The notes: generated from the sequence alone by a model not told the origin. A stretch of DNA of 64,000 nt from an uncultured Coriobacteriaceae bacterium (GCA_902790135.1 CADAQM010000005.1:84257-148256); one strand, 5' to 3'. Shown: positions 1 through 11,808, counted from the first letter of the stretch. A program made the numbers and translations.

Positions 1-2896
1 GCCAAAACCTCTGCGCAAATCCTGGCTGCATTGAATCGATGCGGTTTATATCATCGACCTTCATCCAAACGGATGACAGCCCCTGACTCGCAAGAATCTC
101 AAAAAGAGTCTGGTCGCTCACATCGCTCTTCGGAATCATGCCGTCAACAGCCGCTACCAGACCCCAGAGACTATGCTGCAGCGTCATGTATCTCACATAA
201 GTATAGCCACAAGCATCAATAACACTCTTTATCGTTGGCGGAGATAGCAGCTGTGGCACCTCGTTTGCACAGAAGTGCTCGAACGCCTTCTCAACAGACT
301 CTTTCTCAAAGTTCTTAGCAATGAACATCATGGCGCGGTCGGTCACGTAATACAGCCTATACTCATCAAGCTGCTCCGCGGCGCGGGCACTTCCGCAGTA
401 TGTGACCAGAGCATCAAGATCTGCAATGCTCAGAACCTCCAGCTTCTTGGTGTTGTCCAAGTACCTATCCATAGCACTCGACTCAAAGACATCAAGCGCT
501 GTGGCAAATTCGGATCCCACTTCGATATCAAACAGTTCCTCATAATCCAGACCCAAAGCTGAGCAAGATTCTTGAACGGCATATAAGAGCTTGTCCTCAC
601 CCTGGAGCGGCGCCGGATTCTCTTGCAGGCAACGCGCTAGAGAGTCGACATCACCTTTCGCAATCTCTTCACCCAAACCACGTGATGAGAAGCACGCGAA
701 AAGGCTGTTTATCGCAGCTTTCCGGAACTCATGAATATGGCTCAGCGTAACTAAGCCCGAGATTGACAGCTCCCGAAGGCTTCTAAGCGAATCGGAATCT
801 GATACCTGCCACTGCTTGATAGCAAAAGAGTTCGGGTCATCACCGCTCATGACGCTTTCATACTGGACCCTAAGGTAAAGCTCACATAACCTGTGCAGGG
901 CAGTCGATACATTCTGGTTTGAGCCTGCTTGCACCATTTGGAGCAATCGAGATAGCAGGCGGCGCTCGTCCTTAAAGTCATTAGCCATGGATACGACATC
1001 GGGAGCCAAAAGCCGTTCGAAAGCCATCTTGTATGAGCTAACTGCATCGCCACCCTTTTCAAACAGTGCGATAAGCAGATCCATGCCAACGAGCCAGCGA
1101 GAAGACCCCTTTGTCCCGCAGACTATGGACATGGGCAGGGAAGCTGCACCAATAGCGGCGCGTTGATACTCCTCCCCAGTCGCAATCGACCCGTCCGCCA
1201 TCTCATCTATTGAACATTGGGCATACTCAAGATCGTAAGGCTCAAGCAGCTGATGCAGCACCCCCATCGCAGACTGTCTTGCGGCGCCATCGCTTTCAGG
1301 CAAAGAACGCCAGTAACCACACGCCGCACGCTGTACTTCCTCAATAGTCTCGGTGCATGAGAAGGACCCAAGCAGGATGCTGAGCGAGGCGCAGAGCTCG
1401 TCCTGTCTTGCCCCTATCATGACGCGAATGTACTCTTCCAGCGGAATGATACGGTCCACCATGAGCGCCTTGTAAATGCAGTAGTCCCTGAGGTTCTGCT
1501 GCTCAAAACGAACGGCACGAGCACCGTCGTTGTTGCTAAGCATGTCAATTATTGACATGCTGGACAGCCTTGTCACGCTGGCGGAGAGCAGTCGGGGCTC
1601 GCATACGAACTCCGCGATTCTGTCATACGCCCTGTCTCCAGGCTCAAGATCAGATACACCGTTCAGGCTAAACTCCTCAAGAATCCTCATGTCATTCTCT
1701 GTCAGATGCTTTGCCAGACCAGAGAAGAACAGGTCCAGGATGCTGTATGCATTCCTGATGGCGGGATACCCTTGCTCTTTGCTCTGCATGCCGGCCATAA
1801 TCGCAAGGCGAAGGTTGCCCTTTGCCACGCGCTCGATCTGCTCAATATAGTATGGATTCGTGATGCCAAGGTCTTCTTTCAAAAGAGAGGAAACCTCGGC
1901 TTTGCCCAAAGGAGCTATGCTTTGCCACGCAGGCTTCATGTAGCCTCGTATGGCTTCCTCAATCTTGCCTGTAGCGTAATCACGAACAGTGAGCACCAGT
2001 CTCAGCTCAGGATTGAGCAAAGCAACCTGAAGCAGGGGCCGCAAGTCTATAAGCTGGTCTACGTCATCGACCAATACAGCTGCACTTCCATACTTCAAAA
2101 AGCTGTTAGCATCGACGGAAACGTCGCGGCTAGAGTGCGAGTCGATGACGAACGACTCGCAATGGTATTTCTTGGCATACTTCCGTACCGCTTCCAACGC
2201 AATCCGAGTTTTGCCCAGGCCAGATGCGCCGGTTACTAAAGCCACTTGACACTCTTCAACTGTCTTTACGAGAGTATCGAGCTCAGCCCGCCTTCCACGC
2301 AAGGCCATTGTATGCGGCGTAGTATACTCACGCCTGTTTTCTGCATCGACAAATGCTTTTAGCGTCAACAAAGACCCGTTGCCAACTGGAACACCAAGAT
2401 AATCCCACGCCAAGTCCGCGTATTCGGCAATCATGTCTTCGACCATCGTTGATGGGCCGAGTAGTTCCACCTTACCAGGCGCCTTGTTCAGTATCTCCTG
2501 TTCCTGCCACGGCTCTAGCCTCCAGCAGCTATGGCAACACACGATCTTGCAGACATCATGTAGATGATGGTCGGAGACACTTCCCAACATCAAGCAATCC
2601 TCTACATCCTTACAAATCTTCTGGAAAGAATTGCTCTGGTCGGTAGTAAAGGCAATGAGATACACACCCTCTTCGCCAAAGGAATGCGCATCGGGAACAC
2701 CCCGCGTTACTTTGTCCGTACCCTTTTGGGAGCCAATCGCCGTTAGTGAGGTAAGCCTAAGCTTACGATAAACATAGGATTCGGCAAGCTTTTGAAAAGC
2801 TCCCCCTTCCATCGTCTTTAGCTTGTTCTCGATGTCGTTCTTGCGAGACATCATTCGCTCCATCTCGTGAATCTGTTTTGCAAAGATTCCGGCCAT
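1..2896 (-). CDS. STAND-type P-loop NTPase with nuclease-like N-terminus (partial, 3' end outside window)
   Basis: I translated an uninterrupted minus-strand frame from the ATG at 2896 to base 1, giving 965 residues without a stop; the C-terminus lies outside the window. A P-loop GASGLGKT is at about residue 223 and a Walker B-like LVDDVD at about 278, followed by a long helical, repeat-like region. The N-terminal ~110 residues contain FQKLAESYVYRKL, a conserved-looking glycine, and GVPDAHSF followed by YLIAFTTDQ, resembling the PD-(D/E)xK-like domain that precedes nSTAND3 NTPase domains in other bacteria. The position where the second acidic residue would be expected reads alanine, so catalysis is uncertain. 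The start has only a weak purine-rich site (AGAGAA). It is divergent from an XRE regulator. By analogy with Avs-type STAND proteins it may be an anti-phage sensor; the architecture is clear, the function inferred. Confidence 0.75.
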   Translation of the reverse strand, partial: MAGIFAKQIHEMERMMSRKNDIENKLKTMEGGAFQKLAESYVYRKLRLTSLTAIGSQKGTDKVTRGVPDAHSFGEEGVYLIAFTTDQSNSFQKICKDVEDCLMLGSVSDHHLHDVCKIVCCHSCWRLEPWQEQEILNKAPGKVELLGPSTMVEDMIAEYADLAWDYLGVPVGNGSLLTLKAFVDAENRREYTTPHTMALRGRRAELDTLVKTVEECQVALVTGASGLGKTRIALEAVRKYAKKYHCESFVIDSHSSRDVSVDANSFLKYGSAAVLVDDVDQLIDLRPLLQVALLNPELRLVLTVRDYATGKIEEAIRGYMKPAWQSIAPLGKAEVSSLLKEDLGITNPYYIEQIERVAKGNLRLAIMAGMQSKEQGYPAIRNAYSILDLFFSGLAKHLTENDMRILEEFSLNGVSDLEPGDRAYDRIAEFVCEPRLLSASVTRLSSMSIIDMLSNNDGARAVRFEQQNLRDYCIYKALMVDRIIPLEEYIRVMIGARQDELCASLSILLGSFSCTETIEEVQRAACGYWRSLPESDGAARQSAMGVLHQLLEPYDLEYAQCSIDEMADGSIATGEEYQRAAIGAASLPMSIVCGTKGSSRWLVGMDLLIALFEKGGDAVSSYKMAFERLLAPDVVSMANDFKDERRLLSRLLQMVQAGSNQNVSTALHRLCELYLRVQYESVMSGDDPNSFAIKQWQVSDSDSLRSLRELSISGLVTLSHIHEFRKAAINSLFACFSSRGLGEEIAKGDVDSLARCLQENPAPLQGEDKLLYAVQESCSALGLDYEELFDIEVGSEFATALDVFESSAMDRYLDNTKKLEVLSIADLDALVTYCGSARAAEQLDEYRLYYVTDRAMMFIAKNFEKESVEKAFEHFCANEVPQLLSPPTIKSVIDACGYTYVRYMTLQHSLWGLVAAVDGMIPKSDVSDQTLFEILASQGLSSVWMKVDDINRIDSMQPGFAQRFW

Positions 2897-2988
2897 GATG
2901 TTTCTCTGCGTTCATGCCGGTGCCGAACAGGAGGAATCAATCGTGCATGCTGCGCAGTAGAATCGCTTGCCCTCTGTCAGTTTATAAT

Positions 2989-3006
2989 TTTGCATTATAA
3001 TGCAAA
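2989..3006. promoter_or_regulatory. 18-bp perfect palindrome overlapping a -10 box, candidate XRE operator
   Basis: TTTGCATTATAATGCAAA is a perfect 18-bp inverted repeat in the 213-bp gap between two divergent genes. It includes TATAAT (2996-3001), a perfect -10 hexamer readable on both strands because of the symmetry. A bound repressor here would block transcription both ways. No convincing -35 box was found at 17 bp on either side. Confidence 0.6.
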
Positions 3007-3109
3007 TCCTGAACGAGTAGAACGAGTGTCCGCAAAACTGACCCAGCATTCAACCCATCTGAATCACACCATCGACGCCTTATCGCGCTTAATCACAGGA
3101 GGTCGGATA

Positions 3110-4423
3110 ATGGCATCCACCATGGACGGCGGCCTACCGTCGTTACCTAATGCTACAGACACACCAGAAGCACTGAGACTCAGCCATGCCACAGACATCT
3201 CTGAAGCTATATGGAATAGAATGCAAGAGCTTGGCATCAACCAGACTCAACTGGCTGAAATGCTTGGCAAAAGCTGCAGCCAGGTTTCGCGCATGATCAG
3301 CGCTGACGGCAATATGACCTTGAAAACCATCTCCGAGCTTGAGCACGTGCTTGGCATAACACTGATCGACGTGCCCCCAAGAACAACGGACGAGCTCACT
3401 AATGAGCAGACTATCGAGGTATTCCTTTATCAGATGAAGGAGTATCGCAAGATTGCTGGCGCAGTAAAACTCAGCAGAAAGACTACCAAGCTGGAGTTGG
3501 CAGACAGCCCAAACCTGCCGGATAGACCCCTTTCTACCAGCGACTATGCTGCGATGAGCGTCCGACTCATGCTTCAGAGGAAGCACTTCGTATTTGGCAG
3601 CGACATCCACGTGCGTGACGTTATCAAGGCGGCGCTCGAGCTATGTCCGCAGCTGCAAGATGAGTTGAACGGTCTATATGCTCATCTGAACCGAATAAAG
3701 CAGCACGAATTTGAGACGACGCATTCTGATGGAAAGAAGACCTCCGACTACTACCACAATGCTGAGGAAACGCTGTATGGAGTACTACTGCATTCGGATA
3801 TCCAGAAGATAGAGCATGTCGCTGACTTCTCACCGGAATTGTTGCTAGCTGCTATAACACCCTTTATCCTGGAGCGCGAGCGAATCCTATGCCACCTAAG
3901 TGACCTGCTGGAAAGCTCTGGCTTGCAGGCATACAAAGCAAGAAGAGGACGACGGGCTCAAGTATTGCGTTTCACTAAGTCCACGCCTCAAGAGCTGCGC
4001 GTTGAGAAATCACCTTACTGGTCAAACCTTATAGCAAGGGATGGAACCCCGGACGAATTCAAGGACAGGTGGGACAACTACGACAAGAACACAAGAGAGA
4101 TTATCCTCACATGCTTTGCGTTCGTGCAGCTACTTCGCTGTGAGCCGCGCGACATCACATCACTTGGACATCTAATCCACCCCTCAACAAAGAAGGAATG
4201 GGGCGACTTCTCGCAAGCAGCGGGCATATTCTCAGAATACCCAAGCCTTGGCATGTCGGACCACATCGAGCTCTTCAATCTCAAGAGTTGCGCCAAAGTT
4301 AAACTCTTCCCCAATGTTGACGAACTCATCGTGATTGATACGCTCCAACTTGTCAGCCTATCGACGTTGGTACTTCGCAAGCATCGCGGGAAGTGGAAGG
4401 TGTGGGGGCTGTCTGCATCGTAG
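3110..4423 (+). CDS. XRE-family helix-turn-helix protein with long C-terminal domain
   Basis: 437 residues. An HTH_XRE domain is visible at about residues 27-80: IWNRMQELGINQTQLAEML, then KSCSQVSRMIS and MTLKTISELEHVLGI. The remaining ~350 residues are largely helical with no motif I recognise. The ATG at 3110 was chosen because AGGAGGT (3097-3103) lies six bases upstream; the frame is open back to 2867 but that region is non-coding in character and contains the palindrome. The gene is divergent from the STAND NTPase, a common arrangement for defence-system regulators, and probably autoregulates through that palindrome (inference). The long C-terminal part could be a ligand-sensing or toxin-antitoxin-like domain. 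Confidence 0.75.
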   Translation: MASTMDGGLPSLPNATDTPEALRLSHATDISEAIWNRMQELGINQTQLAEMLGKSCSQVSRMISADGNMTLKTISELEHVLGITLIDVPPRTTDELTNEQTIEVFLYQMKEYRKIAGAVKLSRKTTKLELADSPNLPDRPLSTSDYAAMSVRLMLQRKHFVFGSDIHVRDVIKAALELCPQLQDELNGLYAHLNRIKQHEFETTHSDGKKTSDYYHNAEETLYGVLLHSDIQKIEHVADFSPELLLAAITPFILERERILCHLSDLLESSGLQAYKARRGRRAQVLRFTKSTPQELRVEKSPYWSNLIARDGTPDEFKDRWDNYDKNTREIILTCFAFVQLLRCEPRDITSLGHLIHPSTKKEWGDFSQAAGIFSEYPSLGMSDHIELFNLKSCAKVKLFPNVDELIVIDTLQLVSLSTLVLRKHRGKWKVWGLSAS

Positions 4424-4451
4424 CACTTACCGAACATGCCCTCAAGTGCAG

Positions 4452-4478
4452 TGATGCCCGGCCGTTGGCCGGGCATCA
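4452..4478. terminator. Hairpin between convergent genes, likely terminator
   Basis: A 12-bp perfect inverted repeat with a 3-base loop (TGATGCCCGGCC / GGCCGGGCATCA) sits 28 bp after the XRE gene and before the end of the convergent rfbB. It lacks a clear U-run on either strand, so it is a hairpin of terminator type rather than a textbook intrinsic terminator. Confidence 0.5.
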
Positions 4479-4534
4479 CCCATCAAGTCCTATTCACTTG
4501 CGCAACACGGCGGAGAACCCTTCCCCGTGCTCCC

Positions 4535-7031
<2,497 letters not shown>

Positions 7032-7042
7032 TGTCAAAATCC

Positions 7043-7750
7043 TCACTCGCTTGCCCGCCAAAGCGGGCGAACAAACAGCGGCCGTGTGGCCGCTTGGTTC
7101 CAGTTACCTGTCGAAGTGCCTGTCCGGAGCCACGCGTCCCAGGTAACCAGCAGCATGACGGCGGCAACCAGGTCGATCTTGTCCTCGCCCCACTTCAGGA
7201 AGCCATAGAAGTCGTACACCCGCCCGTTCTCCTCGGCCCCGTGGGCCAGCACCATGCGGATGTACCCCACCGCATAGAGTGCCGTCGGGACCATGGCAAA
7301 TGCCGTGCTCCACAAAGGCAGGGTCTCCACCGGTGCCAAGAAGACGGTGTCTGCAGTGGCCAGCAACGGACAGACCAGATGGAGCCAGAAGTTACCGCCC
7401 CGATAGAGCGACTTGAATCCATACTGGGGAGTCAGGAACAAGATCGTCACAAAGAAGGTGACCATCACCACCGTGGCAGCTGTGAGGCGCAGGACCAAAA
7501 GCCAGGCAGGCACAGGGGTTCCCGCTGCCCCTAGCAGGGACTTTGCATACCCGAGTGACACCACCGCCGAGAAGAGGTTGGAAAGCACCGTGTAGTACTT
7601 GAGGCTGCCGATGCCCCTATGCGAGAGGGACCTGTCATCGCCCGTGCCCAACAGGATGGAAATCCATGCAGCCACCGAGCTCGCGGCAATCACCACGTTG
7701 AGGATGACGCTGATCGTTACCACTGCCCGCCCCTTCTCCGCATGGCACAT
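7043..7750 (-). CDS. Pr6Pr-like integral membrane protein
   Basis: 235 residues with about six hydrophobic segments, starting with a signal-anchor-like VVTISVILNVVIAASSVAAWI and including RGIGSLKYYTVLSNLF, LPLWSTAFAMVPTALYAVGYI and a conserved-looking FYGFLKWG near the end. The pattern of a 'YTVLSNLF' stretch after helix 1 and 'W-HL--P' in the middle is that of the Pr6Pr/FAR-17a-like membrane family, whose activity in bacteria is unknown. Its stop lies just upstream of the rfbC-rfbD start and it reads in the same direction. A small GC hairpin (7053-7068) lies in its last codons. Confidence 0.65.
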   Translation of the reverse strand: MCHAEKGRAVVTISVILNVVIAASSVAAWISILLGTGDDRSLSHRGIGSLKYYTVLSNLFSAVVSLGYAKSLLGAAGTPVPAWLLVLRLTAATVVMVTFFVTILFLTPQYGFKSLYRGGNFWLHLVCPLLATADTVFLAPVETLPLWSTAFAMVPTALYAVGYIRMVLAHGAEENGRVYDFYGFLKWGEDKIDLVAAVMLLVTWDAWLRTGTSTGNWNQAATRPLFVRPLWRASE

Positions 7751-7787
7751 TCTCTCCCCGGGAGTTAGTGTGTCACACTTCAGCGTG

Positions 7788-8699
7788 TTAGCGCCGCAGA
7801 CGGCTCAGCAGCTCCTCGCCCGCCTCGCTCATCACGACCGCGCAGAAGATGAGCGCAAAGCCCGTGAGCAGGCGCGGAGTCACAAGCTCGTGATAGACCA
7901 GCACGCTGCTCAGCACGCCAAAGGGAGCCTCGAGCGCCGAGAGGATCGACCCCTCCGCTGGGTCGACGCGGGTCATCGCACGGTTGAGCAGCCCGAAGCA
8001 CATGCACGAGCAGACTATGGCAAGGTAGAGCATCGTGGCGACGTCGGAAACAGTTGGTATGGGCGGCACGTAGGTGCCCTCGAAGAGAAACGATGTCGTG
8101 GCAGCACACACTGCCATGACCGCAAACTGCCAGGTGGTGGCCACGAGCGCGTCCACGCCAGCGCCCCACTTGGAGAGAATCACAAACTGCAGCGCGTAGA
8201 AGATGCCACACGACAAGGACAGCACGTCCCCGCGATTGAGCGGGAGTCCGCCGTCTGCAGCCACCAGACCAATGCCGCAGACGCATACCACCGCTGCCAG
8301 AACGTGGCGCGCACCCGGCCTGCCCTGTCCAAACGCCCACGAGAGGAAGGGCACCATCACGCAGTAGCATGCCGTGAGAAAGGCGTTCTTGCCCGGCGTG
8401 GTCATGGAGAGCCCCAAGGTCTGAGTGGCGTAGGCACCAAAGCCCGTCACGCCTAGAGCCAAGCCCAGCAAGAGGGTGCGTCGGTCGCGCTCGCGCAGCA
8501 GCCGCCCACGCACCCACACGACCATGGCCACCATGGCCAAGGCGTTGCGCATAGCCAGCAGATAGAACACGGGCATCTCGTTGACGAGGCCCTTCATGGT
8601 GGTAAAGGAAAAGCCCCACATGAGGGCTGCAAAAAGAATGAAGGCCTTGTTGATGAGCGGCCTGTCGAGGAGGCGGACCTCTGCGACATCTTGCGTCAT
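7788..8699 (-). CDS. EamA (DMT superfamily) transporter
   Basis: 303 residues forming ten predicted membrane helices in two EamA repeats (about residues 15-150 and 160-295). Motifs typical of the family: FILFAALMWGFSFTTMKG at the start, PVFYLLAMRNALA in helix 2, and in the second half DPAEGSILSALEAPFGVL followed by GFALIFCAVVMSE. It is an inner-membrane exporter or permease of small metabolites; the substrate cannot be read from the sequence. A purine-rich AAGGGA precedes the ATG. The genes on both sides read in the same direction but are separated by more than 35 bp. Confidence 0.85.
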   Translation of the reverse strand: MTQDVAEVRLLDRPLINKAFILFAALMWGFSFTTMKGLVNEMPVFYLLAMRNALAMVAMVVWVRGRLLRERDRRTLLLGLALGVTGFGAYATQTLGLSMTTPGKNAFLTACYCVMVPFLSWAFGQGRPGARHVLAAVVCVCGIGLVAADGGLPLNRGDVLSLSCGIFYALQFVILSKWGAGVDALVATTWQFAVMAVCAATTSFLFEGTYVPPIPTVSDVATMLYLAIVCSCMCFGLLNRAMTRVDPAEGSILSALEAPFGVLSSVLVYHELVTPRLLTGFALIFCAVVMSEAGEELLSRLRR

Positions 8700-8812
8700 A
8701 CGCGTCCCTTCCCTCGAAGCTGACCCGCATATCGTATCAGTAGACGCGAGATAAACCGCAGAGGTCCACCGTTTGCCACGCCCTGGTAACGTGCCCAGGG
8801 CGGACCCACTCG

Positions 8813-9691
8813 CTACACGGCGCGGCAGAGGCAGACGAAGGGCTCCTTGCGCTCCGTCTGGACGATGGCCGTGTTGCAGGGGTTCACTTCGGGATCGTCA
8901 AAGATGATCTCACCGATGCTCGGCGCCACGATGCGGCCGTTCAGGGGGTTCTTGACGCTCACGACCGGCGTGCTCAGCTCGGCGTCCACGTCCGAGCAGT
9001 ACTCGAACGCGAGGTCGGTGTCCATCAGGTCGCAGTTGCGCAGCGTGAGGCCGCTCACGTAGCACAGGCCCTGCAGGCTCTGGATGATGCAGTTCTCGAA
9101 GGTAACGTTGCGCGCGTTCCACGCAAGGTACTCGCTCACGATGAAGCAGTTGCGCACCACGACGTTCTCGCAGTTCCAGAATGCGTCCTTGGTGATCAGG
9201 CGCGAGTCCTCCACCACCAGGTTCGTGCAGCCGTCAAAGCTGTACTTGCCGCTGAGGTGCAGGTTCTTGACGTAGACGTCGCGCGAACCCTGCAAGAAGT
9301 AGTCGCCCGTCACCGACACGTCCTCCACGCGCACGCCCTCGCACCACCAGAGCGTCTCGTCGGCGTGCGGCATCTGCACGTGCGAGAGGCGCACGTCGTG
9401 GCACTTGCGGATGCCCTTGGGCGCGTCGAAGGAGCAATCAACGAGCTCGACGTCGTTGCTGTACCAGATGCCCGCGCGCGCCACCTCGAGAAACGCGCTG
9501 CTCTTGACCGAGACGTGCTCGTCGTACCACAGGGGATAGCGCCAGCCAAAGACGGTGTTGGCGACCTCGATGTCGCGCGACTCCTTGAGCGGAGACTCTC
9601 CCTCGTCAAAGCGGCAGTTCTCCACGCGCACCCCGCGCACCTTGAACAGAGCTCGCTCACCCGTAAGATGCTGACCCTTGATGACGTTCAT
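8813..9691 (-). CDS. DUF3737 family right-handed beta-helix protein
   Basis: 292 residues. Short repeats of the type 'V-V-(N/D)-C--' recur throughout (VRVENCRFDEG, DVELVDCSF, NVVVRNCFIV, VTFENCIIQS, LTLRNCDLMD), the signature of a pectate-lyase-like parallel beta-helix. The N-terminal MNVIKGQHLTGERALF and the WRYPLWYDEHV stretch match the DUF3737 family, which is common in gut Actinobacteria and Firmicutes and has no assigned activity. There is no signal peptide, so it is probably cytoplasmic. SD GAGGGAG precedes the ATG. The downstream end of the next upstream gene is two bases away. Confidence 0.85.
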   Translation of the reverse strand: MNVIKGQHLTGERALFKVRGVRVENCRFDEGESPLKESRDIEVANTVFGWRYPLWYDEHVSVKSSAFLEVARAGIWYSNDVELVDCSFDAPKGIRKCHDVRLSHVQMPHADETLWWCEGVRVEDVSVTGDYFLQGSRDVYVKNLHLSGKYSFDGCTNLVVEDSRLITKDAFWNCENVVVRNCFIVSEYLAWNARNVTFENCIIQSLQGLCYVSGLTLRNCDLMDTDLAFEYCSDVDAELSTPVVSVKNPLNGRIVAPSIGEIIFDDPEVNPCNTAIVQTERKEPFVCLCRAV

Positions 9692-9692
9692 G

Positions 9693-9905
9693 CTAAAGCT
9701 CCCTCTCTAGGCCCCTGATGATCCAATCGCACACGTCGATGGGCTTTTGGGCCTCATGAAGTGCGCACACGAGCTCGCAGCGATGCCTGCGCAAAAGATC
9801 GAGACACGCCTTGGTGTCACCGACCCCATCCAGCGCACGGTACTGCTCGATAAACTCACCGGCGCAGCCCGCGTCACGCAGCCCATACTCAACTGACTCA
9901 GTCAC
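9693..9905 (-). CDS. Small conserved hypothetical protein
   Basis: 70 residues from a GTG at 9905 preceded by AAGGAGAGG, a far better start than the in-frame ATG at 9959. The sequence is helical: FIEQYRALDGVGDTKACLDLLRRHRCELVCALHEAQKPIDVCDWIIRGLERE. Small proteins with the 'LRRHR-LL--LHEAQ--ID-LDWLI' pattern occur widely in gut bacteria, often beside MerR-type regulators, and look like a coiled-coil region that has separated from such a regulator. No DNA-binding part is present here. Function unknown. Confidence 0.65.
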   Translation of the reverse strand: MTESVEYGLRDAGCAGEFIEQYRALDGVGDTKACLDLLRRHRCELVCALHEAQKPIDVCDWIIRGLEREL

Positions 9906-10097
9906 GTCGCACCTCTCCTTGTCTAGCCCTCGGGCGTCAGTCCGACCTACTTGTAACAACTGTAAGCCCGGGAAAGCGCTATAACAAATTCATATTGCAT
10001 ATCTTTTATCATGCATCAGATTTATGGCTTGCCGAGAAGACCACTCACCCACATGGACTATCCTGTAATGAGTCATTCCCGAGCGTCAGGAGCGTCC

Positions 10098-10787
10098 ATG
10101 CGGCCCCACATCATCGTGCACATCCTGCAGTCCATCGACGGCAAGGTGGCAGGCAAGTTCTTCTCGTCGGCATACGACCTGGTGGGAGCATATGGCGCCA
10201 TCCGCGACGAGCTCGACGCGGAGTGCATCATCTACGGCGCCACCACCGCAGCCGAGGTGCTCTCCGGCGTGCATGCCGGGCGCCCGACGCAGGTTCGCAG
10301 GCCCGTGCCGCCCGGAGACTACGTCGCCCGCGAGGCCGACTTTTACTTTGCGGTGGTGGACCCGGAGGGAACGCTGCGCTTTGACGCGCCGGACACCACG
10401 CGCGGCAACCTCAAGGGACACGTCGTGCAGCTGCTGCGTGAGGACGTGAACCCCGGTTACCTCTCCTACCTGCGCGGCATCGGCGTGAGCTACGTCCTGG
10501 CGGGGCGCGGCAGCTTTGACGCCGAGCTCGCCGCCGAGAAGCTCCTGCAGCTCTTTGGCGTGTCGCGCATCCTGCTCATGGGCGGCGGCTTTGCCAACGG
10601 CACCTTTGCCGCAGCGGAATGCGTGGACGAGCTCTCGCTCATCATCGCGCCGGTGGCGGAGGTGGCAAGCGGCCAGCCCTCGCTCTTCGAGACGGTTCGT
10701 GGCCTGAGGGCAAATCCGCTCGAGTTCGAGCTTGCCGAGGTGCGCCAGCTGCCCAACTCGGGCCTCTGGCTCCACTACATGCGCTGA
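10098..10787 (+). CDS. RibD C-terminal-like dihydrofolate reductase family protein
   Basis: 229 residues. The fold signature is clear: HIIVHILQSIDGKVAG at the N-terminus, DAECIIYGATTAAE, then ILLMGGGFANGTFAAAECVDELSLIIAPV near the C-terminus, where RibD reductases read 'GG--L---ll---LvDEl-l-i-P'. It should bind NADPH and reduce a pteridine- or pyrimidine-like substrate, but stand-alone members of this family are not necessarily riboflavin enzymes and no other rib gene is nearby. The ATG at 10098 follows AGGAGC; the frame is open to 10011 but without an SD. Confidence 0.8.
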   Translation: MRPHIIVHILQSIDGKVAGKFFSSAYDLVGAYGAIRDELDAECIIYGATTAAEVLSGVHAGRPTQVRRPVPPGDYVAREADFYFAVVDPEGTLRFDAPDTTRGNLKGHVVQLLREDVNPGYLSYLRGIGVSYVLAGRGSFDAELAAEKLLQLFGVSRILLMGGGFANGTFAAAECVDELSLIIAPVAEVASGQPSLFETVRGLRANPLEFELAEVRQLPNSGLWLHYMR

Positions 10788-10813
10788 CGCGCCGCGCAAG
10801 CGCCCGCAATCCC

Positions 10814-11635
10814 CTATCCGAGCACGTAGCGCTCCAGGTAGCGGCCCATGCCGTCCTCGGTCACGCCGTACTCGGTGACGGCGTCGGCCACAGCCTTGGC
10901 CGCGTCGCAGCCGTTCTGCATGCAGACGCCCCAGCCGGCCTCACGCAGAAGCGCGATGTCATTGTCCATGTCGCCAAAGGTCATAATCTCGCTCAGGGGA
11001 ATCCCGTTGCGCTCGGAGTAGCGGCGCAGGGCAACGCCCTTGTTCAGGCCCGGCTTGACAAACTCGACCGTCCCCGGGAAGGTGCGCACGGAGTCCCAGT
11101 GAACCGACGGATGCGCGTTGACCACAGCCATGATCTCTTCGTCGAGCTCGGGCTCGTACTGCACCTCGATCTTGCCCGTGTCCTTGAGGGCCATCATCTC
11201 GGGCCCAACCACCTCCACGATCGACCCGTTGCGGTAAATGCTCTGCTCAAGCTGCCTGTCAATACGCTTGACCAGCACGTGGTCGTAGGCGTTCTCGTAG
11301 ACGATGACGTTGCAGTCGAGCGGCCACATGAAGGAGCAGATGTCGTCGATGTACTCCTTGTCCAGCAGCATCATGTGCTCGATGCCCTCGTGGTTGGCAT
11401 CCCACAGGTCACCGCCGTTCATGCCGATGGCCATGTCAAACTCGAAGTCGAGGCCCCACTGCTTGGCCTTGTCCAGCGAGCGATGATCAAGCGGACGCCC
11501 TGAGGCCGTGCCAAAGAGAATCCCACGCTCGTGCAGGGCGTTAATCGCCGCCAGCGTCTTGGGCATCAGCGCGCTGCCCTTGATGTTGATGGTTCCGTCC
11601 ACGTCGGCAATGACTGCCGTGATCTTCTCAATCAT
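10814..11635 (-). CDS. Cof-type HAD hydrolase
   Basis: 273 residues of the HAD superfamily, type IIB. Motif I is DVDGT at residues 11-15 with the nucleophilic Asp11, motif II is the TASGRPL region, and motif IV is FGDMDNDIALL near the C-terminus, followed by VCMQNGCDAAK. It is probably a cytoplasmic phosphatase of sugar phosphates or other phosphomonoesters; the substrate is not inferable. The ATG at 11635 was chosen over a GTG nine bases earlier because GAGGGGT is at the right distance from the ATG. It converges with the RibD-like gene with a short gap. Confidence 0.87.
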   Translation of the reverse strand: MIEKITAVIADVDGTINIKGSALMPKTLAAINALHERGILFGTASGRPLDHRSLDKAKQWGLDFEFDMAIGMNGGDLWDANHEGIEHMMLLDKEYIDDICSFMWPLDCNVIVYENAYDHVLVKRIDRQLEQSIYRNGSIVEVVGPEMMALKDTGKIEVQYEPELDEEIMAVVNAHPSVHWDSVRTFPGTVEFVKPGLNKGVALRRYSERNGIPLSEIMTFGDMDNDIALLREAGWGVCMQNGCDAAKAVADAVTEYGVTEDGMGRYLERYVLG

Positions 11636-11808
11636 GACGCCCACCCCTCAAACACAGGTTCCCATTAGAGTCATCCTAATACGTGCGCAAACGCAGACTA
11701 TCGTGTTTAGCTGGCATTTCGGGAGACGGATGGAAGCGCCGCGAGACACATTTATCACAGCTGAGTATCATAAGGCGTTGGCACAGAATCCATGGAGGTC
11801 AATCGATC

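Noticed and set aside
7053-7068. GC hairpin near the rfbCD start as a terminator
   Set aside because: Lies in the last codons of the membrane protein gene, only 6 bp of stem and no U-run; too weak to call.
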